A stretch of DNA of 25,724 nt from Pseudomonadota bacterium. Its GTDB lineage: Bacteria > Pseudomonadota > Alphaproteobacteria > Rhodospirillales > 2-02-FULL-58-16. Shown piece after piece: positions 24,896-25,724 of the stretch; position 1 is the stretch's first letter; the number at the start of each line of letters is the position of its first letter. Location: contig JADFHR010000008.1 of assembly GCA_022567015.1 (NCBI GenBank), forward strand, positions 1-25,724, read 5' to 3'. The notes beneath the pieces are model-generated. The model saw only the letters and a program-made list of their open reading frames with translations. It had not been told where the DNA came from and did not search any database. The position numbers and the translations under genes are program-made.

Positions 24896-24912
24896 GAAAT
24901 AACTGCTATTTC
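24885..24912 (+). promoter_or_regulatory. Possible outward hybrid promoter at the IS6 end
   Basis: TTGACA (24885-24890) lies within the right terminal repeat of the IS6 element. Sixteen bases later TATTTC (24907-24912), with TGC directly before it (an extended -10), lies outside the element. IS6-family ends are known to supply -35 boxes. The -10 is weak, with three of six bases. Confidence 0.4.
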
Positions 24913-25058
24913 AAAGACGCCGAAGCGAGAATAGGTCGGGGGGCGGTGCCCCTAGCGGTGCGATACGGCCGAAGGTAGCTTCTTAATCGAGGGCGGTGCC
25001 CGAGGGCTCGCAACAGGCCAGTGGCTGTTGCGGAGGCCATTCCGGGCTCCGTTTTTTT
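24913..25058 (+). ncRNA. Hairpin-rich leader or small RNA ending in a terminator
   Basis: The sequence contains a chain of hairpins on the plus strand: GGGGC-GGT-GCCCC (24940-24952), GGGC-GGT-GCCC (24991-25001), and GCAACA/TGTTGC with inner GCC/GGC (25010-25031). An intrinsic terminator follows. The first two share the core GGGCGGTGCCC. It could be an independent small RNA or a controlled leader of the methyltransferase gene. I do not recognise an Rfam-type class. Confidence 0.35.
25031..25058 (+). terminator. Intrinsic terminator before the ParB-methyltransferase gene
   Basis: GGAGGCC and GGGCTCC (25033-25050) form a stem with one mismatch, followed by seven T residues (25052-25058). It lies 36 bp before the methyltransferase start, so that gene needs read-through or a promoter after this point. 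Confidence 0.6.
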
Positions 25059-25094
25059 GTGCGCGGAGTTCCCCGGTTCGCAGGGGACCAACAA

Positions 25095-25724
25095 ATGCGC
25101 AACCAGCCTCGTTCTCGGCAAACGAAAATTTCGAAACAACTGTCTGACGGCGCACGCGATCTTGAGGTCAAGTACCGCGAGATCGCGTCTCTCAAGCCCT
25201 GCGCGCGCAACGCCCGCACGCATTCAAAAAAGCAAATCCGCCAGATTGCGGAAAGCATCAAGGAGTTCGGATTCACGACCCCGATCCTGATCGACGCCGA
25301 CGGCGAGATCATCGCCGGCCACGGCCGGGTCAAGGCGGCCGCGTTGCTGGGATACGAGAAGGTTCCGGCCATCCTTCTCGATCACATGACGGAGGCGCAA
25401 AAGCGCGCCTATGTCATCGCTGACAACAAGCTGGCCGAGAATGCCGGATGGGACGAGGAGCTGTTGGCCGTCGAGCTTCAGTACCTGAGCGCGCTTGACA
25501 TCGATTTCGACGTGACGATCACCGGCTTCGAGGTGGCGGAAGTCGATTTTCTGATCGAAAGCCTAGAGGCGACCGAAGACGACCCCGAAGCCGATGCCCT
25601 TCCGGAAGAGGCCCCGGGGTCCAAGCCCGTCAGCCAGGTGGGTGATCTCTGGGTTCTGGGGCGTCATCGCCTGTTGTGCGGCGACGCCACCGACCCCGCG
25701 TCTTTCGAATGCCTGATGGCCGGA
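25095..25724 (+). CDS. ParB-N domain DNA methyltransferase, N-terminal part, cut by window edge
   Basis: From the ATG at 25095 (AGGGGACC about five bases upstream) the frame stays open to the window end, 210 residues. A ParB-like N-terminal domain spans about 25-110: YREIASLKPCARNARTHSKK, then ESIKEFGFTTPILID and AGHGRVKAAALLGYEKVPAI. Then comes an acidic linker (ATEDDPEADALPEEAPG). The segment VGDLWVLGRHRLLCGDATD is typical of the beginning of the N4/N6 adenine or cytosine methylase domain in these fusion proteins; the catalytic motif lies beyond the edge. Such enzymes are common on phages, islands and plasmids. No restriction gene is visible in the window. Confidence 0.87.
   Translation, partial: MRNQPRSRQTKISKQLSDGARDLEVKYREIASLKPCARNARTHSKKQIRQIAESIKEFGFTTPILIDADGEIIAGHGRVKAAALLGYEKVPAILLDHMTEAQKRAYVIADNKLAENAGWDEELLAVELQYLSALDIDFDVTITGFEVAEVDFLIESLEATEDDPEADALPEEAPGSKPVSQVGDLWVLGRHRLLCGDATDPASFECLMAG

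Noticed and set aside
24038..24903. Target-site duplication around the IS6 element
   Set aside because: The 8 bp flanks (cccgtgga and gaaataac) do not match, so no duplication is claimed.
24906..25372. Minus-strand open frames over the hairpin region and the methyltransferase start
   Set aside because: They are antisense to the ParB-domain frame, which has clear family motifs and a ribosome binding site.

Overview
The window is GC-rich DNA from an alphaproteobacterium, most simply a member of the Rhodospirillales or a relative. The main evidence is a full-length CtrA cell-cycle regulator, with a CtrA-type box and CcrM-type GAnTC sites next to its promoter. The hflK-hflC-DUF2065-degP run and the protein flavour of the ilv genes agree with this. 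No rRNA, tRNA or CRISPR array was seen.

Layout. 1-151: the start of an IS630-type transposase that runs off the left edge. 225-932: ctrA (minus strand). 1303-4299: a nested mobile element. An IS1182-type insertion sequence has had its left terminal inverted repeat split by an IS110-family element of the IS1111 type. 4769-8709: hflK, hflC, a DUF2065 protein and a DegP-type protease (plus strand), an envelope and membrane protein quality-control set. 8786-9616: a methyltransferase, divergent from miaA (9751-10707). 10826-14251: ilvB, ilvN and ilvC, the common branched-chain amino acid pathway. 14317-21189: five minus-strand genes that look catabolic: MmgE/PrpD, a thiamine-diphosphate enzyme, a crotonase-fold protein, a CaiB/BaiF CoA-transferase and a TcuA-like flavoprotein. 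GC-rich palindromic repeats lie between some of them. 21570-22526: a receiver-domain protein behind a near-consensus promoter. 22674-25724: an accessory stretch with a small membrane ORF, repeat debris, a lysine-rich orphan, an IS6-type element, a hairpin-rich region and the start of a ParB-domain DNA methyltransferase cut by the right edge.

Most striking point. The IS1111-type element (about 1323-2712) has subterminal inverted repeats and shares the core TGTT at both ends. Removing it restores a 20 bp perfect match to the other terminal repeat of the IS1182 element. The 217 bp non-coding end after its transposase, read on the minus strand, holds four short segments. They match, in order, target-left, target-right, donor-left and donor-right sequence around the TGTT core. 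The two pairs are spaced almost identically (27 and 28 nt) and each brackets a hairpin. This is the logic of an IS110-family bridge RNA (seekRNA), here apparently aimed at another insertion sequence's terminal repeat.

Other points worth attention are the ctrA promoter architecture, a possible tricarballylate/itaconate-like catabolic cluster whose crotonase lacks both usual glutamates, and a possible IS6-end hybrid promoter feeding the hairpin-rich leader of the ParB-methyltransferase gene.
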